Assembly: GCA_916610825.1 (NCBI GenBank)
Contig: OU744453.1
Coordinates: 10,683,826-10,747,825 of the forward strand
Direction: 5' to 3'
Origin: Haliclystus octoradiatus
Lineage: Eukaryota > Cnidaria > Staurozoa > Stauromedusae > Haliclystidae
Length of the DNA: 64,000 nt
This document shows, piece by piece, positions 11,101 through 22,700 of this stretch (within the stretch, counting starts at the first letter, position 1; every line of letters begins with the position of its first letter). The position numbers and the translations under genes were made by a program. The notes under the pieces are model-generated. The model worked only from the letters and a program-made list of their open reading frames with translations. It searched no databases and was not told the DNA's origin.

Positions 11101-14100
11101 TCACTAGATCACGTGGCTCAGGTCATATAGTTACTGGTAGGGTTAGGGTCCAGTCACGTGATAACAACCCGGTCAAGTTTAAATACTTTTTCATTTCATC
11201 AACTTTCGTCGCTTGTGGTTGGTAGTTAGTGCGTCTGACAAGAGTGCGTATCATGCTAGCTTGAGTCCCAGTATGTTCATATTTATTTTTCATTATTTAT
11301 ACTCCAATCAAAGCTTTTACAAGTTTACAAGTGTTTAGATTTTCATAATGGCAGCTGAAATTCATAAACCGCAGATGTTAGATAAAGACGCAGGAATTGC
11401 GTCATCGGGTCTCCGTGGATTGCAATTTTCATCCACCCTCATCGTAGCGCAGACATTCCAAGTCTCACGGCTTTGTTGTGAGTCTCACACTTTTACACTG
11501 AATCTCACAGTGTCACGGTTTCTCTCACTATCTCACTGCAAAACCCAATCTTGAAAAAATGGCCCTACTTTCTGTATATAAACTCTTTGATAATCTAATT
11601 AATGTTCAACAGCTTAATTTATACTCTGTTGGATCATTGTGGGTGTAGTTTCTAGACTGTTTTTATGTTTTGGCTACAGAGCAAGGGTCAACACATGGTC
11701 AACATTATCCAAAATGCTGTCTTAAATTTTTGTTTCAAGCAATTATGAATCCATGACGAAGTGTATGCCCCCACATCCCCTCGAGTTGGACCTATATTTT
11801 ATCCCCAGAATACGGAATTTAAAACTCTCACTATTTTTTCAAATCTGAAGTTGGAAGGTCTGTCGTAGAGTCTGTGTTAAGTTGAGGGCCGTTATGGAAT
11901 GAGGCTGAAATAACATTCGAATTCTCAGCTCAGGCCAACAGATAAGAATCTTTCTTAAAGTAATAAGCCAGTCTTTCTTATTTCTCATTGTTTATGCAGG
12001 GGAAAAAAATTGGGATAATTATGTTACTCAATTGTATGATGATGGGCAGGGTCCGACAAAAGGTTCAGCTTTCTGTAATTCTAGAGGCATTTCAACGTTC
12101 TCTTCTCACTTTTGTTGGGGATATTTGACCAATAAATAATAAAATTATCAATTTTCTTCTGAATGTGCACAAACCTTCTGGAATCTAGGATTGCAGGATT
12201 TGTACTTTTGTTGAACCCTGATGATCTGATGTGCCATATGTCTTGGTTGATGTTTTTAAAAGAAAATTAAGGATTACCAATAACTGTGATAAATTCCAAA
12301 TATATAGATTGGAATTATAATTTATATTTTTGACTTTGTCAATAAAGTTTGATGGTGTAGCGTTCATATTTAATCACAACATCCAAAGTTGAGCTATTTA
12401 TCTTTATTTATACAAACAATTTTTTACAATATCAAGGTAAAGCAATCTACTACAATGGATGTATGCAGTATATCTTTGCTTGAAAGAATGGATAAAAACA
12501 TTTTATCAGATTTATTTTCGATTGCTCTTTTGAATAAAATTGTGTTCTTCGGTTGCTTTGTGTCAAGTGGCAATAAATTAAATTTAAAATATGACTTGAA
12601 ATAAAATTTCTCAACCATCTAATCAAGCTAGGTTATGTAAAATGACAATGCGTCAACTTTGATATTTTATAATTGCTTGCTGTTTTCATTTTATTTTTTG
12701 TTGTTTATAACTTACGTGAAAAATGTTTATCATTTTTATTGACTCATTTATTAGGAAGATGACATGGCATTCGGTAATCCTGTGAAGTAAGTTAAGCCTC
12801 AAAATAATTATTTTCATTATTTAGTCTGTTTAAACATTCATTTTTTAATTTTCAATCTCTCATTGGTTTTATTCTATAGATATTGGCAATTGAATCCTGT
12901 TAAAGCCAACAGTCTCCATGACAACTGGGATTCAGCCGTGTCAGCTGCCTCTGAAGAGTATAAGCGTCGAATGGTAAACAAGATCAAAATTTAATAACTG
13001 CAACTGCTATTGATAGTATAACCCAGAGGACTCCTTGCGTTTGGTTTTTTGTTTAATAGTGAGCTGCTGTATAATTACTACATTAACATATGCCTGTGAT
13101 TATCCAGACGCAAACACTATTGGGAGTGTTTGTATGTAGCGTTTTAAAATTGATTAAAAATTGACGGCATCTCACCAGAAAAGTGATGTGAGTTGAAATG
13201 TACAAATGACCCTTGTTATGGCCCTTATATGAAAGGCAGAAATATTGCCTGTTTTAATACTTCAACATTGCTGTTGTTACTAGATGACCATTATGCCATA
13301 TTATTCATATCATCATACAATCTTTTTTATTGACAGCACAATCTTTGTTGTGACAACTGTCATTCTCATGTTGCTATGGCATTAAATCGAATGGAGTATA
13401 ATGGTCATACAAAATGGAACATGATTAGTCTTTGTTTCTTGATGCTACTACATGGTAAATACGTCAGGTAGGAGATGATAATATGGGCAATTGTACAAAT
13501 AAATACATTTTTGCGGGCCTTGTAAAATGTTTCAGTAACTAACTGGTGTCCTATGATTCATAATATAATCTATATTGACTATGCATATGCAATTTGATGA
13601 GCGATTATCCAACTCCTTTGCCCTTCTAATGTGAAAATGCCATCAGATTGAATAATAACACAACGGATTTGGATAGAACTTTTTTTTTTATCCGTACATG
13701 TCACTGTTGCGTTTTGCAATGGCGTGACAATTCAAAATTGACATTGAACATAGCATTTTGGAGATTCTCATGTCCCACCTTTTCAAATCAAAAAAAGAAC
13801 GAAATTATTTACAACAAGATAGATTGACGGTGATTGATTGTCGTTTTCCTACTTTCTAGCACATACTTATCATATCAGCAGGATTATCCTGGTGCTACAC
13901 AACGATGCTTGAACCCAGATTGAATATGACAGAGATAGTTTTGAGATCATTTTGGGTCAAAAAATCTTAGACTTCCATGTAACGATACCAAGGCAAGGCC
14001 TAATTTAATATGTTGATATTCAAACACGATAATCCTGCTGATGATATATGCCATGTTCAAGGTCAATTTTGAAACAGTTTATTTTGAGGAAGTAAAATTG

Positions 14101-14791
14101 AGCTTCTGCCCATGATTTAGATATATTTTTATTTAGATAAAGCCTCAAATTTAAATTTGCTATAGGATATGTGATTATGTGTAATTAAAATATAAGATTT
14201 TCAAATATGATGTAAATTCCTGTCATTTTGTATACTGTATTTTGAACAATATATATCCCTGTGTATATGTATCCGCTGTACGCCGATCCGACAAAGTCTG
14301 CAAACCTGGTTTGCAGAATGCTAGGAAAATTTCTGAAATCTGAATATTAATATAGAGTTAGAGCCATTAAAAATATGTAGAAAAAACAATTTAAATCAGT
14401 GTTTAATTTATGTAGTTACATTTCTCAAACGTTTTTCATTAAAGTTCCAGGTTTAAACCCTTTGTCAGCCTATGAATGCACAATGAATTGATGCATATTA
14501 AACTACAGTTGAACCTGCTATAGCGGTCACCTCTATACAGTGGCCACCTGTCTTACAATAGTCATTCTTGCAATGTCTGAAATGTAATTTCCCATTGAAT
14601 CAACCCTGCATATAAAGGCCACCTGTGTATAGTTGTCAATTTATCTACCTCTCACAGCTTGCTGTTAAATACAGGTGTCATTGTATTATGATTGTTTTTT
14701 CAACAGCTTTGTAGGTTTCTTGAAAACATGGCTGCCCTTTGCAATATTTGTCTTGGTTATAATCATGGCTGTAATATTTGTGAGAGTGTAA
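5141..14791 (+). CDS. TMEM222: Transmembrane protein 222 (DUF778/RTE1-like family)
   Basis: Six exons were assembled by splice sites and phase: 5141-5286, 9690-9774, 12755-12786, 12880-12973, 13337-13467, 14707-14791, giving 573 nt and 190 aa (human TMEM222 is about 208). Diagnostic segments are RFPYCIIWTPIPCLTWLFPF (35-54), IGHMGIAMSSGVIRDFAGPY (55-74), the SEDDMAFGNPVKYW junction, and the Cys/His block LCCDNCHSHVAMALNRM typical of the family. The C-terminal exon encodes a hydrophobic membrane segment (TWLPFAIFVLVIIMAVIF). The family is related to plant RTE1, which sits in ER/Golgi membranes and acts on ethylene receptors; the animal role is poorly defined. Intron 1 (4.4 kb) and intron 2 (3 kb) hold repeats; a MITE ends 24 bases before exon 6. 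Confidence 0.93.
5920..5997. repeat. Tandem repeat, 26-bp unit, three copies
   Basis: Three near-identical 26-base units (AATATTTTGTAAC then ATTTCTCGAAAAT) lie at 5920-5945, 5946-5971 and 5972-5997; only the last base of unit three differs. It lies in TMEM222 intron 1. Confidence 0.9.
7737..7880. repeat. Small foldback element
   Basis: The left arm (GTGTTTGGGTTCTCTGATGC, then CAACAC..GGGATGTTGGGAGA) is mirrored by the right arm ending GGGAACCCAAACACGGC. Arms are about 45 bases around a 55-base centre. It resembles a non-autonomous DNA element; no clear target duplication was found. It sits in TMEM222 intron 1. Confidence 0.55.
9916..10589. mobile_element. Foldback element with diverged inverted arms of about 160 bp
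   Basis: The left arm starts CGGTGTCATCAACATGCGTG and later has GTGATTTCTGTTGTCTTCTC. The right arm, read on the minus strand, starts CGGTGTCGTCAACATGCGTG and later has ATGATTTCTGTTGTCTTCTC. Arms are similar but not identical, so the element is old. It lies in TMEM222 intron 2 and has no coding frame. Confidence 0.6.
10799..11904. mobile_element. Non-autonomous DNA element with terminal inverted repeats of about 25 bp
   Basis: The left end CCTCATTCCATAACGGCCCT is repeated in inverse at the right end (GGGCCGTTATGGAATGAGG). The 1.1-kb interior has a (GATGAT) run near 10970-10995 and no assignable gene. No convincing target-site duplication was seen, so boundaries rest on the inverted repeats. 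It lies in TMEM222 intron 2. Confidence 0.5.
12047..12220. mobile_element. hAT-type MITE, copy 1 of a family of about 175 bp
   Basis: It begins CAGGGTCCGACAAAAGG and ends CTTTTGTTGAACCCTG, with CAGGG termini typical of hAT elements. Flanking 8-mers ATGATGGG and ATGATCTG match at 6 of 8 positions, as expected for a decayed hAT target duplication. A second full copy of almost the same length is at 61136-61310. Confidence 0.6.
13867..14052. repeat. Small foldback element
   Basis: ATATCAGCAGGATTATCCTG on the left is mirrored by ATAATCCTGCTGATGATAT on the right, with about 140 bases between. It lies in TMEM222 intron 5. It has no coding content. Confidence 0.5.
14516..14683. mobile_element. pogo/Tigger-like MITE next to the TMEM222 exon 6 acceptor
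   Basis: The left end is CAGTTGAACCTGCTATAGCG after a TA, and the right end read in reverse is CAATGACACCTGTATTTAAC followed by TA. CAGT-type termini with TA target duplications are the rule in the Tc1/mariner/pogo superfamily. It ends 23 bases before exon 6, so it may supply or displace the polypyrimidine tract or branch site. Confidence 0.5.
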
Positions 14792-16726
14792 TCCAATCGA
14801 TCAATCAATCAATAATTATTAAATATCTTAAATATGAAAACATCAGTGAAAAACTCCGGTTTTATATTACTGTATAATATCAATTAAAAGGCTACTGCAG
14901 TTAGCCTTCTAAATCTTTAATCATTTATCTTGGATAATTTATATTAGCATAATCATTATGCAATATTGTATGCAATTGGCAATTGGTACGACGCACGTAT
15001 AACATCAGCTACTATCTCATGTCATTATAATGATAATGGAAATAATGTATGAACATAGGTTATTACATTGCCAAATTTGAGCTATTGTAAATATTATTAT
15101 TTTATCAATATGTTTCCTAACAAATTAACAATGAATATTTATAATGTTTTGTTTAGCTTAGATTGAAGCCTGCTACAGTAGGATATAGAGTTGACTGATT
15201 TATAAGTTCCGCTTTGATACGCCGCTTTGAGCGTCACTTACAAACATATCAAAATCGTCATAGTAAGAAGTGAGACTTCGGCAAGTTAAGATCTAGAGCA
15301 GTTGACCTTTTTGAACAGATGGCCTCTATAACAGTGTAATTGAAATAAATATATTTCATTTTTGAATTGGCCATTATAGACAGTTCCCTGATGAAAATGA
15401 TTTAATTCAGACCTTCGAAATTGTACCATGTAAATTTAACTGCATTGGTGAAGTTAAAATGGTATTGAGTGTACAATATTTGCAAATATTAAAAATATTG
15501 AATTATTGAAGATGAATAAATAGGTTCGAGTTCTTAAAATTGGGTTCTTAGAAGAAAGAAAGAAAGTCTGGTGTCACAAATTGTGAATTGCAGAACAGTT
15601 ATCATTTAAATATGCAGTAAAAAAAGTTCAATACGTTTATACTGTATTTATAATAAGTTTTACTCATGCAATAACGCAGAAAGATCTAAATACTGTTCAC
15701 GGTTCCATACTCAAAATACGTGCCGGTATTTTTGTCACATAAACATGTGGGAGGAATGAGTGATGATAGAGAAAGGACTACAGATTTTCTGCCTTCTTAC
15801 TCTTAGTGAAAAGTGTCACTTCTCTATAAATGGTATCCTGAGCGCTGTATGATTAGCCGCTATGATACCCCCGTGCATTACTTCAGTATTACTGAAGCTA
15901 CTACTGAATGCAGTTCACTGAAACCTGTACACTGCATAACGGCCGCATATGAGATTAGAGAGTATTGGCTACTGAAGGAGGATGACCACTGTAGACAGGG
16001 GTCCCTGCTCTATAGGGTGACCGCTATACGCAGGTTTCATTGCATCTGAACAGACCAGCACTCACATAATACCTACACACCATTAGTGCCACATTTTACA
16101 AGTGTTACAGATAAATTTGAAAGGTTGAATAAATAGTAGAATCAAAAATGAACGATTAAAAAACTAGTTTGATATAAATATGACGACATACTTATATTTG
16201 ATTTAATCTATGATCATTAGGTAGATTAAACCAGAAGGCGAAGTTACATTATTTATAGCAAACTGTTTTTACAGTTCATCTATAAATAGTCAGACTCGTC
16301 GGGGGCAGTTAGCCACTTCCGTTGTAAACCCTGGTGCTGCTACCCATACTTTAGTTATAATGTCCTTCCTATTAAGGACGTGTGGATAACTAAGGGTAGG
16401 TAAGGGCAGGTAGATATCCACTTCATCCAATTTTTGATCCATCTTGTGTTCCATCAGAATTGTTTGTCAGTCAATGTATCGATACCAGCTTGACAGTGTC
16501 GTGAGATCACGATCAATCAATGTGCACAGATGGCTAAAATGCTGAAGGGGGCGGTAAACCTCGTATCCGATAAATAAACAATAGTACGCAACTATCCATG
16601 ACCCATTGGAAATGTCACCAACTCAAAATTCTTCCTCTTTGCAGTATTTTGTATCTTTTTTGAATGATGACTTTTATTTAATACCAAATAGTGGTTTTCT
16701 TATTATTTAATACAACAGGGGTTGAT
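14792..16726. other. Intergenic region TMEM222 to dioxygenase gene
   Basis: It contains a partial pogo-like repeat (about 15919-16040, CACTGAAACCTGTAC mirrored by ATACGCAGGTTTCATTG) and the first copy of a direct repeat at 16041-16302. A potential poly(A) signal ATTAAA near 14817 could serve TMEM222. No coding exon was recognised. Confidence 0.4.
16041..16302. repeat. Direct repeat, copy 1 (uninterrupted)
   Basis: About 262 bases from TGCATCTGAACAGACCAGCA to CAGACTCGTCGG recur at 17172-17919 with only a few differences. In copy 2 a 483-bp solo LTR interrupts the unit at an A-run. The unit has no coding frame; it may itself be a short mobile element. Confidence 0.8.
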
Positions 16727-19700
16727 ATGATTTGCCTTAATTTATTGACGATCGTAGCTGTGCTTTCTTTTGCTTATGCTGAAGATGTGCAAGATGAAAT
16801 ACCATCTCAGGAAGCTAATTTCAAATTTGGCCAAAAACTTCCTAAACAGGTAGGCACTGCGAAGTCAGTAATAACTACGAGCTAGAGTGAATGTGTTCTA
16901 CGTTTAATTCAGATTATGAAGTTAATGTACTCAATCTCAATAAATTACCAATTATCTTTCATCAAAGTGTCTCAAAGTAATATGCCTAACTAGTTTTTAT
17001 TGCTAATGGTTGTGCTTTGTGCATATTTTAAAGCCTAAGCTGGTCTATAGATAGGTCTATTGATCAATTTCAAAGCAAAAAAATATGCAGGCTAGTGCAA
17101 TAGGCTGATTAACCCTGAAACCGAATTCTGTGGTAACCTTGTTATAGTCCTAGCCACTGCTTGACAATCACTGCATCTGAACAGACCAGCACTCACATAA
17201 TACCTATACACCATTAGTGCCACATTTTACAAGTTTTACAGGTAAATTTGAAAGGTTGAATAAATAGTAGAATCAAAATGAACGATTAAAATGTTGGAGA
17301 TTGGTGACGTGATGTCAATCATTTACAAACGCAACGTAGAATATTCTGGATTATCTAGAACGCTGACACTTTATTACGTCATTGTGCTATTGACGTAATA
17401 ACTTCTTTGTTGTAATGCCGCCTATTGTTTTATAGAACTTTAAAGAACTTTGATAGTTTCTAGATGTTTCGTATGCTATCTAATAACGCTGATTAATGTT
17501 TCCTTTTATGATTTATGTATGCTAAAAATAACTTAGAAAACCATATAAATACCGCTTGTAACACAAAATAGATTGGAACAGATAACTTCAGACTTTGATG
17601 AATAAACTGTGAAATACAACTTGGAATGGTTTCTTACAATTATAGCTGTTGTACTAAGTCGTAGATTATGGTCTACTACTGGGTTCATCTGGGCGACTAC
17701 ACAAGTACGTATCAAGGTAACTCTTGATAGCGTACGAATAACAAAATTATTGGCGGGGTAACTAATTCCCGACAAAAAAACTAGTTTGATATAAATATGA
17801 CGACATACTTATATTTGATTTAATCTATGATCATTAGGTAGATTAAACCAGAAGGCGAAGTTACATTATTTATAGCAAACTGTTTTTACAGTTCATCTAT
17901 AAATAGTCAGACCCGTCGGAAAAAATATTTTTTACATTACATTACAGTTAACATGGGCCACGGCTGTCCCGAGAAATTTTCTTTCAGGGGGGTGTTGAGC
18001 AATAAATTTGCTGGCTTCAGCAGAGTCCGACCCGGATATGAATCCGCCACACAAAGTGTTGCCATGTTCCATGTTTAAATCGTACATTGACATAAAGTCA
18101 TCATCGGAATACTTCCCGAGCATAGTGAGGAAATTTTTTTTCTCTTCAACCAAAAGTTGAAGATAATTGTCTCTATATACAGTATTCATGATTTGTTGTG
18201 GACATGAATAAATGGACAATAATAAAAAGAACTCTCTTCGAACATCACAATATACCTTTGTGCCATTTTCCCCTCTTTTGCCAAAATTTCATGGAAGATT
18301 TGCCGACTGACCAAGTCGTCAGGGGTGGTGTCACGCTCCCAATACCCCCATACTAGGGACGGCCCTGCATAGGGCAATAGCACCCATGTATTTGTTTGAA
18401 CTTTTGTTTACTTTGTGTTGTAAATTTAAATTGATTCCACTCGCATCAACATTGCTTATACTTATACATGTGAAAATCTTTTGGAAATCGTTCCCATCTC
18501 ATCTTATCACACGCTGATGGATCTATAGCCTACGTTCAGTCTTCAAGCACATTTTTTGTTTGTATAGACCATCTACATAATATTATTCAAAATAATCATA
18601 TGTCTACTAAGTATTCCTTCTACTGCCAGTTTTTTAAAGTAGGCCTATCCATTGCTTATCAATGCAAAAGACTATAAGAAGAATACAATATTCTTATTTT
18701 GAACAAATATATAACGCTTGATGTGTCTGATTGTGTCAACACCAACAAATCGAGTCTCCCTTCAAATTCTTATTCCTTGCCACTCCTTCCTTGATAGTTT
18801 ACGGTGTGACTGACCAATTTAATGTAAAATTAAAATTACAGTTTGAAACTGTCTTATAACGACGCCCCTAGGGAACTTTCAAAAAGTATGTGACGTTGGG
18901 ATGTGACGTTATAGCCAATTCTTTAAATAGAAACAAAGATACCAAATTTCACCAGGAACATTCAGTTAATTAAATTTAGCAGCCTACGTTAAAAACAATA
19001 ATCTATTATAAAAAGTAATGCTGTAAACAGCTTTTACTGTATTTAAAATGGATTTTCATAACAGTTATATTGATTATTGGTTACACTAATTATTATATTA
19101 TTATATTATGTATACTCCAAACAAGCGTTGTATACAACGCTAATACAGTGTCACAACAGAAGATTATATGGAAAGACAAAATTACATCGGCCTGACAGAA
19201 GGGACATTTAAAGACAGATATTCACAACACAAACTAACATTTGATTAAGAAAGAAAAATACATCAACTCAACAAAATTATCAAAACATATTTAGACACTC
19301 AGATACGACAAAAAATATTACACAATGAAGTGGTCCATATTATCATCTGCCACAGCATACAACAGCAAGTCATAGAAGTATGACCTTTGCGTTACTGAAA
19401 AGTGTCATATTATTTGTTCAAATAAAAAACTTTTTAAAAAAAAAACAGAGAAGATGACATAAAAGTAAGTTCTATTTGTCAAACGTTAAATCTTAACAAT
19501 AAACAGGAACCGTTCGCTACAAGAACAATGTAATGACCAAATATAAACAATAGAAAACTTAACAATAAAATTGATTATTTTTTGCAGATTAAATTGCCTG
19601 ATGATTTCCATGGCGTGAAACTAATAGTAGCAAATATGAATGTCTGATTTTTTCGTTTATTTATTATTATGTTATTTATATATATTGGTTGATATTTAAC

Positions 19701-22700
19701 AGGACACACGTTGATAATCAGTGTTTTCACACTGAAGTGTCTATCCTTTCAAAATATTGTGATACCATTATTATTATTGCAATACCATATTAACATATTA
19801 AGATTCAAGATTAATATTCAAGAGTTTAATTATAAATGTTCAAAAAATTTACTAATAATTATAATGATAGGCTATATATAATTATTAAAGATATTTAAAA
19901 GTAACTCAACATTGCTGCTCAAATTTGTATAATCTTACATCATAACCTTCTTCTCTTTTTTCTTTTGTTTCAGTCATTGAATTTTACAGCAAAATTATCA
20001 TTTAAATATGAAACAACAGAGAAGAAGTCAATCGGAGTATATGACAAACTATTGTCGCGTTCAATGTTTGAACAATTGCGCCCTTACCTAACATCTGAAA
20101 CTGATGCTTGGACATTTAATAACTACGATCCTGAAGGCAGTAATTTGCAAAAGACGCCCGACAATGCACCATGGACTAACAATAGAGAGCCGTTTGGTTT
20201 CAGTCACACAAAGCTTTGCAGAAGATTAATAAGAGCAGTGCAGCATCGGTTTGGCCTGAAAGAAAAATTGTACCCATACCAAGTTCAAGGGAAAATAATC
20301 CGACGTGGTGACCACACAATTGTTGCGTCTGACTCTAATGTTGAAGGAGAATACTCAGCTACGATATTCATGAACACGAAATGGCATAAAAATCACTATG
20401 GCGAGCTCTACTTGTAAGTACAGTAGCGGTGTCTTCAACTTAAGTTCTTGTGTGCTGCGTTCTTTTCCAGGAAATTTGTCATAATTTATCACCTCTTGAA
20501 CTACGTCTTCCATTTATGTTTCTAAGTTTATTGCAGTTAAATGAAATTTTATTGAGGTTGAACACTATCTTTGAATCCCGCTGCTTAGCTCTTTTGTTAA
20601 ATGGCACAAAGTCTACTTGTAGACAAGCAATCTGCCTTGCTGCTGAATTGAGCACATGTAACAGTATGACCCTGTGAGTTCCTACTTCCTAGAACCCTAG
20701 ATTAATCCACTTAACAGTGTAGTTCAGGACTATATCGTTCTTTCTTTGCTTCAACACGCCGCTGAATGATTTAGGAAAGTTAATGAGGAGTTTATGCTTA
20801 TCGAGTGGTTTGTTTGATCTGTGACTGTATGTATCCTATGATCTGTTATGCCAAAGCCATTCATCTCAACAAATGATGTCTAGTTTGTATATTAACACAA
20901 TTTTAATGTTATTGCTAATTGTTATTTGTTGATGTGGTTAATTTATTTGCTGCTGATATTTTACGCTGTTTATTATTTACTTTTTCCCCTCCCTTTCCAT
21001 CCCTTTTCCCCTCCCTTTCCATATTTGGTTGACAAAGGTAAATATAACTAGGAATTCCACTGACTTAGCAGTGTGACTGGAGCTTGGTTGGTGGTGTCAG
21101 GTCTGCTATTGGTCAACTAGCTTGCTGCCAGCCTCCCACCAACCAAGCACCTAGGCCAAATTATTGTGATGTTAAGGATTCGAGGTAAAGGGTTTAACGT
21201 TTATATTATGATGTTCTGCCAGGTAGTTGTGTTGTTGCTTGTACTTTTTCGCATTTATCATTTAGCCACAAACCTGATAATCTAGTAGCTTTTTTTCACC
21301 GGGGTGGTTGGTTAGTGGTTGTTTGGAGCATGTGCTAGCTCAATTGCCGGATAGCCTACTCTTCCTGACTCAACTTCCTGACTTGGGATTGAACCCAAGA
21401 CCCTGCAGGCCTTTGAGATTAAATGCTCTAACAACTGCACTACGGCCCAACTAGTCGAAGGTTATTAAGTTGTTTCCAGAAAGAATGTAGACTTATGACT
21501 TTTAAAATAGCTAATTTAGAGGGGCCCAGAGCGCTCATTTTTATGAAATAAATTTGAACTTAAGTGTAAGTTATAAAGTAGTCCTATAAAGTATCAATTA
21601 GAGCAATAACTTGCATGATGCAAGTCTCATTTCCAACTTTCCACAACAAGCACATTTCAATATACTGTAATATTAATTGCCATTTACCATGCCATACTAG
21701 GGAAATAGTAAATTTTATTATCAATTCTTTCAGCTACGATGAAGCCAAGGAGATTATAGCTGGAGTCACACCTCACGGTGGTCGTGTTGTTGTTTGGGAT
21801 AGCACAATATTAAAGCTTAACCGTCCACCAGGTGTCTCGTTTAAACAAGGACAATTGATATTTCATGTGATTTTCACAAAATTAAAAGACAAAATGTTGG
21901 AACACAGTAAAACATGGCATGAATTTCGCAAAGAAAGGGACGAGGCTTACAAATCATGGCACTTGCCTGACTTTGAATTGCCCGAGACCATGGATATTTC
22001 TAAGCATGTTGTTAGGAATTACACTACAAAGCAAGACTATAAAATATATGTATTTGATAATTTATTTCCAAAAGCCATGCTGGATCACATCAGAGCATTT
22101 GTTTTGAAATATGGATCTTATTTCTATGATGACAGTTTGGATGATGATACATCAGATAATGTTCAATGGATTGCTGGCTTTCCTATGCAAGATTATGTCA
22201 AAGGAGCTTATTGGAAGATTGTTAAACAGGTAAAAGGCTTTTGTAGTCATTCTAATTTATAGCAGTAGACTTGGTATAGATAGCCATAAAGAATGTGATG
22301 CCGCTGTTTCACGTAATATGTCTGATTCATATTGTGTTTATCAATGTTTATGATCTGATATGGCTGATTTGTTAAATGAATGAATGAAAAAACAGTGTCT
22401 AGGCTCTAGGATGTTTCAACAATAGCTCACTGTGGGCTAGGCATGTTTTCTGATTTCTTTTTGATATGTTAAGGCTACCGGATAACGTTTTGAAGTTGAA
22501 GTGTATTGAGTGAGAAGTGTCTGCCCACGTATGTGAACAGTGAAAATACGAGGTTAATATGTTTCTAAACGTGAGTTCATGTATATTTCAAAATTTTAAT
22601 CATAACATCTAACAGTGAATATAATATATATTTTTAGGTAGCAGCCTTTGCTACTGGCAGGAAAACTTACTTTCCATATGACGTTTCAATGAATCTTATT

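Noticed and set aside
11205-11275. tRNA-like stretch (GGTTGGTAGTTAGTGCG ... GCTTGAGTCCC)
   Set aside because: The B box is degenerate and no cloverleaf could be drawn; at most an old SINE fragment.
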